36,954 bases of DNA from Ilumatobacteraceae bacterium (GCA_017853385.1 JAFMJR010000009.1:1-36954); one strand, 5' to 3'; positions 24,479-33,617 are shown, counted from the first letter of the stretch. The notes: a model not told the origin generated them from the letters alone. Translations and numbers: made by a program.

Positions 24479-25602
24479 GATTTAGCCAACATGCTTTCAT
24501 AAACCTTGAGTGTTTGCTCAATAACAATTGAAGAAGAGAACTCATTTTCAGCACGAATTCTTCCGTTTTTGGCATATTGCAAGCGCAGATCTTGATTCGA
24601 GAGCAACTGGGTAATTGCTGTTGCTAATTGTTTAGGATTTTGAACTGGTACCAGAACACCGTTTACTCCATCGCTTACGGCTTCTCGACAGCCGGTGACA
24701 TCTGTGGCAACAATCGCACGCTGAGCAGCGCAAGCTTCAATCAGTGTTTTTGGAAGTCCTTCTCTGTATGAAGGCAAACAGACAAGGTTTGATTCGCGAA
24801 GCAATTCTGGAATATCTGTTCGAAAGCCAAGCCATTCAATTGCCCCGCTCGAGACCCATGCCCCTACTTCTTCCTCTGTGAACGAAGTTGGATTTCCAGG
24901 GTCACAATCTCCGACTAGGCGAAAGACCGCTTGCGGGATCGTTCGGTGAACGATATTTGCAGCTTCAACAAAATCAGAAACACCTTTGTCTCGGAGTACG
25001 CGAGCGAACATGCTCACAATCTGAGTGCTTGTATCTTCAGGGAACGATAGGTAACGGTTGAGATCAACTCCCGCCCCTTTGATCACATGAATATTGGTAC
25101 TACTTACGTACTTACCGTTGACCAGTGAATCGCGATCCTCGTTGTTTTCAATGATGACTTGAGTATTCCGCAACTGCAGTAATCGCCGAAGAAGCAAACG
25201 GACTACTGGTTGAATCAAACGCGCTTTGCGATCGCTGGATGAAAAGAGGTATCCCATGCCAATAGGTGCACATACCACCGTGGCTTTGCCATAGATTCGC
25301 GCCGCGATTGCACCGATCACAATCGGCTTTAGGGCAATGAGGTGAATAATCTCGGGCTGCGACCGCTTAAAGTCCCGCAGTAAAGCCAGCAAGTTCTTTA
25401 TCTCAGAAAATGGATTAGTACCACTACGCGAAATGTTGTGAGGAAATACTTCAAAACCTTGATTGATTAGCTTGACTTGCTGCTCTCCGCAGTGAGCGCT
25501 GATAGCAACTTCAAATCCATGCTCTTTTGCAGCAACGGCTCGTTCAAAGAAATGGGAGATAAACGCCCAGTCTTCATTTACGACATAGTGAATCTTTGCC
25601 AT
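24475..25602 (-). CDS. Glycosyltransferase family 4
   Basis: 375-residue GT-B fold glycosyltransferase, cytoplasmic or membrane-associated. The C-terminal donor domain has FARVLRDKGVSDFVEAA (199-215) and the EX7E motif in REGLPKTLIEACAAQRAIVA (280-299, Glu281 and Glu289). The N-terminal part carries GMGYLFSS (115-122), as in WbpH-like or PglA-like enzymes that add the second sugar after a WecA/WbpL product. Overlaps the WecA-like gene, fitting consecutive steps. Confidence 0.9.
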   Translation of the reverse strand: MAKIHYVVNEDWAFISHFFERAVAAKEHGFEVAISAHCGEQQVKLINQGFEVFPHNISRSGTNPFSEIKNLLALLRDFKRSQPEIIHLIALKPIVIGAIAARIYGKATVVCAPIGMGYLFSSSDRKARLIQPVVRLLLRRLLQLRNTQVIIENNEDRDSLVNGKYVSSTNIHVIKGAGVDLNRYLSFPEDTSTQIVSMFARVLRDKGVSDFVEAANIVHRTIPQAVFRLVGDCDPGNPTSFTEEEVGAWVSSGAIEWLGFRTDIPELLRESNLVCLPSYREGLPKTLIEACAAQRAIVATDVTGCREAVSDGVNGVLVPVQNPKQLATAITQLLSNQDLRLQYAKNGRIRAENEFSSSIVIEQTLKVYESMLAKS

Positions 25603-25605
25603 GGT

Positions 25606-26736
25606 TTAGTTCGAAGTTGAAAGCAATTGTGGTTGGCGATTGCGCTTTAGATTTCGGAAATATTCAATATCGGCAACAGCGAGTACTCCCATGCATGCCA
25701 AGAATGGAATGTTTTGACGCGTGGAGTTCCAGGTTGTCTGAGATACGACTCCATAGAAAAACAAGAAGGCCTGAAAAGTCAACATTTTCTGCTTGGTTAG
25801 GTAGTCGGGGTGTCGAAACATTGCGGCGAGAAAAAGAATGGGTATCAAAATTGTGTCAAAAATAATTAGTCGCGAAAGGAGCAAAGAAGTTGTAGTCGAA
25901 GCGACAAGTGCTTGATCGGGATCATTTAGACCCAGAAATTGCAATCCCAAAAGGTTGGCTGCCAACTGAGAAAATTTGAATTGAGTAAATACAGAATTTG
26001 GTGAAGTCAGTGATACTCCTTGTTGTATTACTGCACCAAACCAGTAAGAAATAGTGCCAAGTGAATATGAAATCAATGAGGCTAAAGCAGTTCTTGCAAC
26101 TGGTAGGCGAGACTGATGATTAAAAAAGATTTCGGAAATAAGATATCCAAATAGAAGCGCAGCTCCTAAGTGTGGTCTAAGCAGGAAAGCCCCCAACACA
26201 TTTATCGTCTTTAGAGTGACGTTTTGAGTAGTAATAAATCCAATGGCGAAAAATGCGAGAATGACATCTCGAAGTGAGAGCATTGACATAAAAATCAATA
26301 TTGGCCCTGTAATCAAAGGTAGATGCCAAAATCGAATGTTTAATCTTTTTGATATCAAAAATTGTTTCGATCTTCTATATAAAAATATAAGTGCTAAAAG
26401 CTGGACGAATTTGTTTAACAGCAATGCATTGATGCCAGTCAATGAACCGAGATAGACGGGAACGAGAAGTAGGTATCGGAGAGGTATAAATGCACTAAGG
26501 CGAAATCCTTCAACTGGCAGATAGACCTCGATTACTTGCTTATGGAAAAGCTGATCGTTTGAGTAAAACAGAACTTGCCCTTCGCCGTATCGCGCGTAAA
26601 TTGCAATAACTCCAACAAGCCAAATTGAAATTAAAACAACTTGGTAAAGATCTGTTTTTTTGGAACGAGAAACAGCAATGAGTGCGATGACAGCGAGGAT
26701 CGTGGCCTGGATCGAATATGACGCGAGTTCACTCAT
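25606..26736 (-). CDS. Polytopic membrane protein, probable Wzy-like repeat-unit polymerase
   Basis: 376 residues with around ten hydrophobic helices and few charged loops. The segments MSMLSLRDVILAFFAIGF and AFLLRPHLGAALLFGYL match the Ser-Leu-Arg-Asp and Leu-Arg-Pro-His patterns often seen in EpsG/Wzy-like polymerases of surface polysaccharides. Wzy proteins diverge fast, so function rests mainly on topology and place in the cluster. A 51-base gap precedes it, containing only a weak five-bp stem. A ligase is the main alternative. Confidence 0.65.
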   Translation of the reverse strand: MSELASYSIQATILAVIALIAVSRSKKTDLYQVVLISIWLVGVIAIYARYGEGQVLFYSNDQLFHKQVIEVYLPVEGFRLSAFIPLRYLLLVPVYLGSLTGINALLLNKFVQLLALIFLYRRSKQFLISKRLNIRFWHLPLITGPILIFMSMLSLRDVILAFFAIGFITTQNVTLKTINVLGAFLLRPHLGAALLFGYLISEIFFNHQSRLPVARTALASLISYSLGTISYWFGAVIQQGVSLTSPNSVFTQFKFSQLAANLLGLQFLGLNDPDQALVASTTTSLLLSRLIIFDTILIPILFLAAMFRHPDYLTKQKMLTFQAFLFFYGVVSQTTWNSTRQNIPFLACMGVLAVADIEYFRNLKRNRQPQLLSTSN

Positions 26737-26787
26737 GTATTGCAGTCCACACTCACAGTGCTGTTGAGAGCACGTCTAAAAGAAGTG

Positions 26788-27786
26788 CTAATTATTGCCT
26801 TTTGCTGAAATAACTCTACTAATTATCGGGCGAAGCCACGAAGGATGAGAGGCTTCCCATTCGCCTATATAGGTAATTGCTCGTGCCCCAGTTCCATTTT
26901 TGAAATCAAAGACTCCTTTGTTCTTTTCTGGGTCAATGCCACCCATTTCAAGAACAGTGCAGCCTCTGCGTGCGCACTCTTGGGCGAGAGAGATGAGAAC
27001 ACGATGGGAGGCATAGTTTTTACGCCCCTCCGGTGAAGTTACGGCAATAAAGTCCCACGCAGTTTGTGCCTGAATTAAAGCACCACGAACGGAAAGTAGA
27101 TCTCCATTTTCGTCATCAATTCGAATAAGGACGAGATCGTTGCCAAAATTCGATCGAACACTGTCAAAAGTTTGAGGACTTATTTCTAACTTCACACCTT
27201 TAATTTTTTTATAGGCATCCATCTTTTCGTAGGCCTGTGCAAGTTCAGTTGAATCTGGTGAGTGCCAGACATAAGGAATTGTTTGCAAACGTAAAGATCG
27301 TTTGTAATTGCGCTTCCAGTTACTTGAAGCCCGAAAAATCAATTCATCTTCTTTTTCGCTAAGAGGAAGCAACATGCTTTGTCGTGCACCAATTGCATGG
27401 GCGGATTGTTTGAAACCAGCGCGAGTTATCCAGGATGTTTCGTTATCTAATTCTTCTCGCATCATGCCAAAACGTATGTAGAGGAATCGAGCTTGAAGAA
27501 GGCGCTTTAATGTTGATTTCAGGTCGGTATTGATGAGTGAAATATCGCCGCTAAATCCACCCGGTGCCCACGCCATAACTAGTCCAAGTGGAAATCGTCG
27601 AATTAAAAATTGAATTGCGGCTTGCGGCTGCGATCCATTGATCACTATTCGAGAGACAGACCACCCGGATGCAGTTTTATGTTTTGCCCAACGAGCAGTT
27701 TGATAAACATTTTGCTGTCCTAAACCAGCAATGAGTTCGTCCCATTGACTGTCGTTTCCCCGCCAATCCGTCCATTCATGAGTCAC
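26788..27786 (-). CDS. FemAB-like / GNAT-fold acyltransferase
   Basis: 332 residues. N-terminal NVYQTARWAKHKTASGW (25-41) and the later FRASSNWKRNYKRSLR, FIAVTSPEGRKNYASHRVLI and EMGGIDPEKNKGVFDFKNGTG segments are typical of the FemAB/lipid II glycyltransferase-like double GNAT family (PF13480-type). In polysaccharide clusters these proteins often add an amino acid or acyl group to a sugar amine. The next gene upstream, a DegT-like PLP protein, could make such an amine. Overlaps it by four bases. Confidence 0.8.
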   Translation of the reverse strand: MTHEWTDWRGNDSQWDELIAGLGQQNVYQTARWAKHKTASGWSVSRIVINGSQPQAAIQFLIRRFPLGLVMAWAPGGFSGDISLINTDLKSTLKRLLQARFLYIRFGMMREELDNETSWITRAGFKQSAHAIGARQSMLLPLSEKEDELIFRASSNWKRNYKRSLRLQTIPYVWHSPDSTELAQAYEKMDAYKKIKGVKLEISPQTFDSVRSNFGNDLVLIRIDDENGDLLSVRGALIQAQTAWDFIAVTSPEGRKNYASHRVLISLAQECARRGCTVLEMGGIDPEKNKGVFDFKNGTGARAITYIGEWEASHPSWLRPIISRVISAKGNN

Positions 27787-28799
27787 AGAAAATTCACCAC
27801 CCGAAGATTTCTGTAGAAGTGGTTTTCATCAACACGAATTGCCTGAGGTAAATCAGGCCAGCTGATTACCTCGACGGAAAGGCCACGAAGCCGTCGTTTG
27901 GCAGACCGAAGTTGCTGAGAGTTGGCAATAAACGCATATCCATAGGGGGAAACACCTGGCGTCAATTCAGTAAAAATACCGTCAATACCAATGCTCTCTA
28001 ATTTGCGATCGGTTGCTATATAAAGATTGCGCCGCCTCAACACTTCTTTCTCGGCTCGTAACTGTTGTACGCAATTGCGCAGACTTTGATGGGGGTTAAT
28101 TGGCATTGGAAGACTTGTTTCGCTCTCAACGGATGACACGGGAAGCCATGAACCTGTTGTTAACTTGCGAATTATTCGCGTGGAAACCTGAAGCAAGGAA
28201 AGCAATGGAATCCTTGTGGAACGTTGGATGCGTGAAGCAGTGATTCGGCTGCGCATTCCAAGTGGAGGCCTCTCGTTTGTATACGCCAATTGGCTGTGCA
28301 AATTACTCACATATTTTGAATCAGAAATATGAAGCGCTGCACCGTTCATTAGGCGGAAAGTTTTCCGAATACTGGTGATGCCGAGAGGAGCTCGACTGCC
28401 GAGGAATTTGCCATCGGGGCTCTTGCTGAGAAATCCGTGAGCATTGTCTTCAATCAGAATTGCACCAGTTTTTGAGCAGTATTCATTAAATGGTTCAAGG
28501 TCTTGAGGAAATCCGAAATAGTTGACCGCGATCACAACCTTTGCAGGCGGATTTGACTCTAAATTTTGCGCTGAAAGGGTGCCGTCCACCGGATAGAAGC
28601 GAGATGTTGCGCCAACAGAATGAATTGAACTGAGCACATCTCTACAGATGAGTTCAGGCAATAAAACAACATCTCCTGGACCGCAATCGCATAGTCGGAG
28701 AGCCTCCGAAAGCGCGTGTCGCGCGTAGGCGAAATATCGAATGTCGTGTTCCGGTTCGATGGCGATAACGCTACTTGGTTTTTGGTGAAATAAGCCCAA
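27783..28799 (-). CDS. DegT/DnrJ/EryC1/StrS-like PLP-dependent aminotransferase
   Basis: 338 residues resembling the sugar aminotransferase family. The cofactor-stacking Asp is in LIEDNAHGF (Asp118) and the internal-aldimine Lys in TSIRKTF (Lys146). GDVVLLPELICRDVLSSIHSVGA (shown only in part: LPELICRDVL) near 47-56 is the usual substrate-loop region. The call is less sure than usual because the ends are diverged and the typical S-x-x-x-K context is IRK. The start at 28799 overlaps the GT2 gene by 29 bases, and no ribosome site is visible, so a later start is possible. Confidence 0.72.
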   Translation of the reverse strand: MGLFHQKPSSVIAIEPEHDIRYFAYARHALSEALRLCDCGPGDVVLLPELICRDVLSSIHSVGATSRFYPVDGTLSAQNLESNPPAKVVIAVNYFGFPQDLEPFNEYCSKTGAILIEDNAHGFLSKSPDGKFLGSRAPLGITSIRKTFRLMNGAALHISDSKYVSNLHSQLAYTNERPPLGMRSRITASRIQRSTRIPLLSLLQVSTRIIRKLTTGSWLPVSSVESETSLPMPINPHQSLRNCVQQLRAEKEVLRRRNLYIATDRKLESIGIDGIFTELTPGVSPYGYAFIANSQQLRSAKRRLRGLSVEVISWPDLPQAIRVDENHFYRNLRVVNFL

Positions 28800-29673
28800 T
28801 TATTGAGAGCGCAATAGCTGCGTATAGACGAATTGAAAATGGCCACATAAAAAGGGAGCGCATGTATTTCTTTAATGCCAACAAGTGTTTATTCGTTCGC
28901 TGTAGAGATCTGCCGGCACCGTATTGCGCTTGTGCTTTCCGACGAAGTTGGCGAAGCCGATATGGAAAAGAGCTGTCAGTTGCGAAATGCTTGGTGAGCA
29001 GAGCAAGTTCAGCATGTAAGTGCTTTTCAATGTTTGAGCTGACGTTGGTGTCGTGCCGATGGTATTCACCAAGTGGCTCATCAATAAATTCAAAACGATT
29101 AGAGATTTCCGCTAAACGAATCCACAGATCGTAATCTTCGGTCGAAATCAATTCTGGCGAGGTATCAAACCCCTTGGCTTCTTTCAATAGTGAAGTTCTA
29201 ACAACCGTGGCTGAAGTGCTAATTCTGTTGCCGTTATATATCAATTGATCACGAGTTGCTCGAGACTTAGGGCCGTATTTAACAAGACGAGATTTCCCGT
29301 TCTCGTCAATCCAGAATTCCGCATGACATACAAGGTCAGCTCCGAGGTTTAGCACCGCAACACACTTTTCTAATTTGTCTGCAGTCCAAGTGTCATCAGA
29401 ATCAAGAAAGGCAACAAAACTGCCAGTTGCCAAATCGATTCCTTCATTGCGTGACGCAGCAATTACTCCGTTGTTTTTGAAATTTATACATGTAATTCTT
29501 GAATCTTTGAACCCATTGACGACCTCAATGGTGTTATCGGTTGAAAAATTATTGATAACAACTGCATTCCAATTCTGATAAGTCTGTTGAACAACCGAGT
29601 CAAGTGCACGCCGGAGCATTGTGGCGTGGTTATAGGTCGGAATCACTACCGTAACTAACGGTTCATTTGTCAT
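28771..29673 (-). CDS. Glycosyltransferase family 2
   Basis: 300-residue GT-A enzyme. VTVVIPTYNHATMLRRALDS (7-26) is the nucleotide-binding start, FLDSDDTW (89-96) has the DxD-like metal site, and STEDYDLWIRL (177-187) has the catalytic-base ED motif. A basic C-terminal helix and hydrophobic tail (about 275-295) could attach it to the membrane. It adds a sugar of the repeat unit; acceptor and donor are unknown. Overlaps the reductase gene by four bases. Confidence 0.92.
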   Translation of the reverse strand: MTNEPLVTVVIPTYNHATMLRRALDSVVQQTYQNWNAVVINNFSTDNTIEVVNGFKDSRITCINFKNNGVIAASRNEGIDLATGSFVAFLDSDDTWTADKLEKCVAVLNLGADLVCHAEFWIDENGKSRLVKYGPKSRATRDQLIYNGNRISTSATVVRTSLLKEAKGFDTSPELISTEDYDLWIRLAEISNRFEFIDEPLGEYHRHDTNVSSNIEKHLHAELALLTKHFATDSSFPYRLRQLRRKAQAQYGAGRSLQRTNKHLLALKKYMRSLFMWPFSIRLYAAIALSIIGLISPKTK

Positions 29674-30617
29674 TTGAGATAATGCGTTTCAATCATGTCA
29701 AGAAATTCATCAATTTCTTGGTCGGCGTTTTCGGTAAGGCTATAACCAGTGGCCAAAAGTTTGTGAATATCGAAATTCAACGAGCTTGAATTCTCAGAGG
29801 TTGCTTCAGGGTGGGTGAGAGGAACTGCCGCATATCTCAATTCAGCACGTCGCTGAATCAATTTGGCCATGCTGAGTATCGATCGAGAACTGGACCCACC
29901 TAAGTTAAAAACACCATTTCCAATCTTGTCTTTGGATAAGGAAAGTAAATGGTGAACAGCTCGCACGACGTCTGTTTTCGTTACGAAATTCCTCAACTGC
30001 TGACCATCTGTGTGCATTTCGAGACGTTTGTTGACAACCGCCTGCCTGCATAGATCGCTCGTTAAGGTTCTCCAATCACCTGAATCAAACTCCATTGGGC
30101 GTCCGTAGCTGTTAGATAATCGAACGTTGATGCCGATTATTTCGTTTTTTTCGTGAAACTCTGAAACTACGTTTTCGGCAGCGAGATGTGTTGCTGCATA
30201 CGGATGTGTGCCATTAGTAGGCGATAGTTCTGTTAAGTCTCCAACGAGCGGAGAACCGTAAACATGAGCCGTGGAGAAATACAGAAATCTTCCAACGTGC
30301 CTATTAATTGCTTCCTTAATAAGCGCCATCGTGCCGTCAGTTGTAACGAGTCGTGCAATGTCTGGGTTGTTTGCAGAGTCAACATCGTTCGTTGCAGCAA
30401 GTTGAATGATGCAGTCCACGTGTTGTGGAATGTTTATGAAAGTACTTGGATCGGTGGTATCTAACTGAATGACTCGCGCGTGCTTTGCCCAGGTTGGCGC
30501 TTCGCGTTTTGTGCGTGAAGCTAGAACGATATTGCAATCAGATTTTTCTGCCAGATGGTGTGCAATGCGCCCACCTAAATTCCCAAATCCTCCCACCAGG
30601 AGGACAGACGTACTCAT
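29670..30617 (-). CDS. NAD(P)-dependent SDR epimerase/reductase with YxxxH motif
   Basis: 315-residue extended short-chain dehydrogenase. The Rossmann motif is GGFGNLGG (9-16) and Ser115/Thr116 lie in LYFSTAHVYG. The catalytic pair reads Tyr140-Ala-Ala-Thr-His144, with His where the family normally has Lys. It sits after an RmlC-like epimerase and the RfbF/RfbG pair, which would make it the 4-ketoreductase finishing a CDP-6-deoxyhexose. Either the His variant still works or the enzyme has another role. Confidence 0.82.
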   Translation of the reverse strand: MSTSVLLVGGFGNLGGRIAHHLAEKSDCNIVLASRTKREAPTWAKHARVIQLDTTDPSTFINIPQHVDCIIQLAATNDVDSANNPDIARLVTTDGTMALIKEAINRHVGRFLYFSTAHVYGSPLVGDLTELSPTNGTHPYAATHLAAENVVSEFHEKNEIIGINVRLSNSYGRPMEFDSGDWRTLTSDLCRQAVVNKRLEMHTDGQQLRNFVTKTDVVRAVHHLLSLSKDKIGNGVFNLGGSSSRSILSMAKLIQRRAELRYAAVPLTHPEATSENSSSLNFDIHKLLATGYSLTENADQEIDEFLDMIETHYLK

Positions 30618-31063
30618 TTGTGTTTAAGAGCCCAGTCGTAGGGAATGCGTGAATCAGAAGGATCGCAGCGGTCTATTTCGTTTGGATCATGAGGAATTGA
30701 TGCACAATTCGCCACGAGTGATGCCTCTGCACCCAAACCCTTAAATCCATTCCACACCATGGGCGGCACCGTTACGAGAACGTAGTTATCTGGTCCCATA
30801 AAGATTTCTTGGATCTCTCCTCGGGTAGGACTGGATTCACGATCATCGAAAAGCACGAACTTGATTCGCCCCACCGGTACTGCGTAGTTGAGCGTCATTT
30901 CCTTATGAATATGCCAAGCCTTTACGGCGTCAGGAAACACAGTAGAAAAATAAATCTCACCAAACTGAGTGAAATGTGGATCAGTTGAACGCAACATGTG
31001 CATGACTTTTCCGCGTTCATCAAGAATTTGTCGCAGAGGGGTAATTACAACTCCATCAATCAT
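30614..31063 (-). CDS. RmlC-like sugar 3,5-epimerase (cupin)
   Basis: Cupin-fold nucleotide-sugar epimerase of 149 residues from ATG 31063. AWHIHKEMTLNYAVPVGRIK (about 49-68) holds the conserved His and Lys region, followed by FVLFDDRE and VTVPPMVWNGFKGLG. The frame is open to 31243, but those 60 codons lie wholly inside rfbG and have no family similarity; ATG 31063 overlaps the rfbG stop by eight bases. At 149 residues it is shorter than RmlC (about 180), like the epimerases in CDP-sugar pathways. It would act at C3 and/or C5 of the 4-keto sugar made by RfbG. Confidence 0.85.
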   Translation of the reverse strand: MIDGVVITPLRQILDERGKVMHMLRSTDPHFTQFGEIYFSTVFPDAVKAWHIHKEMTLNYAVPVGRIKFVLFDDRESSPTRGEIQEIFMGPDNYVLVTVPPMVWNGFKGLGAEASLVANCASIPHDPNEIDRCDPSDSRIPYDWALKHK

Positions 31064-32132
31064 GCGTACTTCTTTCGTATTCCTCAAGTTGTTGACGGGT
31101 AATTGACGATGCCTTAGCTCCAGAATGAACTGCCCGGTACCACGAAACTGTTTTTTCCATGGTGGTAGCAAAGTTCCATTGTGGTGACCAGCCCAACTGC
31201 GTCCGTGCCTTTGAACAATCAAGTTGCAACAGCGTCGCTTCATGAGGATGATTCACATTGTTATCCAAGTGAACGACACCATTACCCCAATGAGTAATGA
31301 CAGCTTGAGTTACATCGTTTACCGAACGGACTTCATCCTCACGAGGGCCAAAATTCCACGAACCAGAAACCGACCTATTTCCTTTCAGCATTTCGCTTCC
31401 AAGCATGATGTAACCAGAAAGTGGTTCAAGCACATGTTGCCAAGGCCGCGTTGCTTGCGGGTTGCGAATGATGATCGGCTGTTCCTTTTGTAGTGCTCTA
31501 ATGCAATCGGGGATGATTCGGTCTTCAGCCCAGTCGCCGCCACCAATCACATTGCCGGCACGTGTCGATGCTGCAATTAAGCCGTCTCGGTGGACAAAAA
31601 AGGAGGCGTTGTATGCAGCAAAAACAAGCTCCGCGGCGCCCTTTGAAGCACTGTACGGGTCATTGCCGCCTAATACATCGTCTTCGGTGTAGCCAGCAAC
31701 TTGCTCAATATTTCGATAGCACTTATCTGATGTAATGAATACCAGTGCTTGAACAGAGTCGGTGAGTCGAACACACTCCAAAACATTGGTTGCTCCACCA
31801 ATATTGGTATCAAAGGTCTGAACAGGGTCGCGATATGAAAGTCGAACAATTGGTTGTGCAGCAAGATGAAAAACGACATGTGGTTGAACAGCATGAAACT
31901 TCGCCATCATGTTTTCAAGACTGCGCACATCACCATCGGTGTGATTGATGACAGAACCAAGATCTAAATCATTGAAGTGAGAGTGGGCTAGAGGTGGAAG
32001 CGCGTAGCCATGTACTTCTGCACCGTGGTTGGTTAACCACATACTGAGCCAGGAACCTTTAAATCCGGTGTCTCCCGTAATAAGCACACGCTTGCCACGG
32101 AACGATTCAAGCGCTGCTACCAGATTTTCCAT
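31056..32132 (-). CDS. rfbG: CDP-glucose 4,6-dehydratase
   Basis: Converts CDP-glucose to CDP-4-keto-6-deoxyglucose, using tightly bound NAD. 358 residues. The Rossmann start is VLITGDTGFKGSWLSMWL (16-33); the catalytic motif is TSDKCY (134-139) and PYSASKG (159-165, Tyr160 and Lys164). Also WQHVLEPLSGY. The GDTGFKGSWL and HLAAQPIVRLSY signatures separate it from dTDP-glucose dehydratases. Overlaps rfbF by 16 bases. Confidence 0.95.
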   Translation of the reverse strand: MENLVAALESFRGKRVLITGDTGFKGSWLSMWLTNHGAEVHGYALPPLAHSHFNDLDLGSVINHTDGDVRSLENMMAKFHAVQPHVVFHLAAQPIVRLSYRDPVQTFDTNIGGATNVLECVRLTDSVQALVFITSDKCYRNIEQVAGYTEDDVLGGNDPYSASKGAAELVFAAYNASFFVHRDGLIAASTRAGNVIGGGDWAEDRIIPDCIRALQKEQPIIIRNPQATRPWQHVLEPLSGYIMLGSEMLKGNRSVSGSWNFGPREDEVRSVNDVTQAVITHWGNGVVHLDNNVNHPHEATLLQLDCSKARTQLGWSPQWNFATTMEKTVSWYRAVHSGAKASSITRQQLEEYERSTHD

Positions 32133-32896
32133 GGCGCCTTATCTTGATCAATCATTGAATTGAGCAGTTGCCAATCTCTGTAGGTATCCATGCACTGCCA
32201 GAAACCATTGTGCTGGTAAACAGAGAGTTGCTTATTTGCAACCAACGATTTCATGGGTTCTTGCTCAAACACCAAGTCGTCGTGACCATTCATGTGTTCA
32301 AAAACTTCTTGCTGGCAAACAAAGAATCCACCTGAAATCATTCCGGCACTTGCTTGAGGTTTTTCATTAAACCCCGTAGCTAGACCATCATCACCGATTT
32401 GAAGCTCTCCAAATCTTGCTGGCGGTCGAACGCCCGTAACAGTGACTGTGCGATTTTTCTCAGAATGGAATTTAAGCAAACCAGAGATATCAATATCACT
32501 TAGGCCATCTCCGTACGTGAGCATAAATGTCTCGTTATTGAGGAGCTTGCGAATCTTAAATATTCGAGATCCAGTCATTGCTGTCTGACCAGTATCAGCA
32601 AGTGTTACCGACCAGTTGGAAAATTTGTCAGTTGCCGAGAATTGAATGTGTTCCGTCTGCGCGTCAACGAGTGTTTTGCTGCTCGCACTTGACATAGCTG
32701 AGTGAAAAAAATCGCGGATAACTTCGCCTTTGTATCCCATGCAGAGAATAAATTCACGATGACCAAATGATGCGTAGTACTGCATGAGGTGCCAGATGAT
32801 TGGCATTCCGCCTACCTGAATCATTGGCTTTGGAATATCGTCAGCAACATCACGAATGCGAGTTCCAAGACCGCCGCAGAGGATCACTGTCTTCAT
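32117..32896 (-). CDS. rfbF: Glucose-1-phosphate cytidylyltransferase
   Basis: Makes CDP-glucose from CTP and glucose 1-phosphate. 259 residues, the normal length. N-terminal nucleotidyltransferase motif ILCGGLGTRIRD (5-16), IPKPMIQVGGMPIIWHLM (21-38), MLTYGDGLSDID with the metal-binding Asp, and the C-terminal QHNGFWQCMDTYRDWQLL that is typical of RfbF. GAGGG five bases before the ATG is a good ribosome site. Followed by rfbG, as in most CDP-sugar loci. Confidence 0.96.
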   Translation of the reverse strand: MKTVILCGGLGTRIRDVADDIPKPMIQVGGMPIIWHLMQYYASFGHREFILCMGYKGEVIRDFFHSAMSSASSKTLVDAQTEHIQFSATDKFSNWSVTLADTGQTAMTGSRIFKIRKLLNNETFMLTYGDGLSDIDISGLLKFHSEKNRTVTVTGVRPPARFGELQIGDDGLATGFNEKPQASAGMISGGFFVCQQEVFEHMNGHDDLVFEQEPMKSLVANKQLSVYQHNGFWQCMDTYRDWQLLNSMIDQDKAPWKIW

Positions 32897-32920
32897 GAAG
32901 CCCTCAAGATACGCGTGCGC

Positions 32921-33610
32921 TCAGTGAGCAGCGGCGTAATCCATGAACCAGTGAGTTGGTGAAAATAATGCAAGCGGAAGTCGCTCTCCCTGCTGAAGTC
33001 GCACGAAAATATCCCTTTTATTATGCCCTGTTTGTAGGGCAATTCGGTAGGTAGCGCGAGTTAGGTAGGCCATTGAGCATGAAATACGGTGCTTTGGTGG
33101 TTTGGGACTGTCGTCAACAAATACAGCATTTTGCAAAGCGCTAAGACTCTTTGAATTTGGAAACAAACTTGCAAGGTGACCATCGTCGGCAATTCCAACA
33201 AGGGCAATGTCCGGAGAGCCAATTTTGCCAAGAAGCGATTCAAAATTGGAAAGTCCTTCACTAGTTGAAAGCTCAGCATCAATCGAGTGCACCGTAGGGG
33301 CGTTTTGAAGGTTCGCCGATTCAATAATTCGTTTTAACAAGCCATCGTTTCGATCTGGGTGCATTTGAGGAACGCAGCGCTCGTCTGCCATTACAAAATG
33401 GACTTTTTCCCAGTCAATGTGTCTGTCAAAAGTGATAAGTAAGACTTCGCTAGTTGATCTACCACCAGCAACAACAACGACACATGAACCTTTTTGCCCT
33501 ACAAACTCTTGAACTGCACTACCAAATAATTCTGCAGCAGCGCTGAATACCAGAGACTCGGAATCAAAAATCAATGGAGTTGACATTGGTATTGAAATAT
33601 CTTCGCGCAC
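32921..33610 (-). CDS. 6-phosphogluconolactonase-like protein
   Basis: 229 residues of the glucosamine-6-phosphate isomerase/6-phosphogluconolactonase family. VVVVAGGRSTSEVLL (43-57), VMADERCVPQMHPDRNDGLL (73-92) and GIADDGHLASLFPNSKSL (135-152) match the lactonase branch, with DGHxASLFP carrying the catalytic His. In the pentose phosphate pathway this enzyme opens 6-phosphogluconolactone, but here it lies in a polysaccharide cluster with no zwf or gnd nearby. It may act on a sugar lactone phosphate of the cluster pathway. The GTG at 33610 follows TAGTCT by seven bases; ATG 33586 is a second option. Confidence 0.82.
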   Translation of the reverse strand: MREDISIPMSTPLIFDSESLVFSAAAELFGSAVQEFVGQKGSCVVVVAGGRSTSEVLLITFDRHIDWEKVHFVMADERCVPQMHPDRNDGLLKRIIESANLQNAPTVHSIDAELSTSEGLSNFESLLGKIGSPDIALVGIADDGHLASLFPNSKSLSALQNAVFVDDSPKPPKHRISCSMAYLTRATYRIALQTGHNKRDIFVRLQQGERLPLALFSPTHWFMDYAAAH

Positions 33611-33617
33611 AAAACAC

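Noticed and set aside
31064-31243. 60-codon N-terminal extension of the RmlC-like gene
   Set aside because: It lies wholly inside rfbG in another frame and has no family similarity; the ATG at 31063 fits the known domain start.
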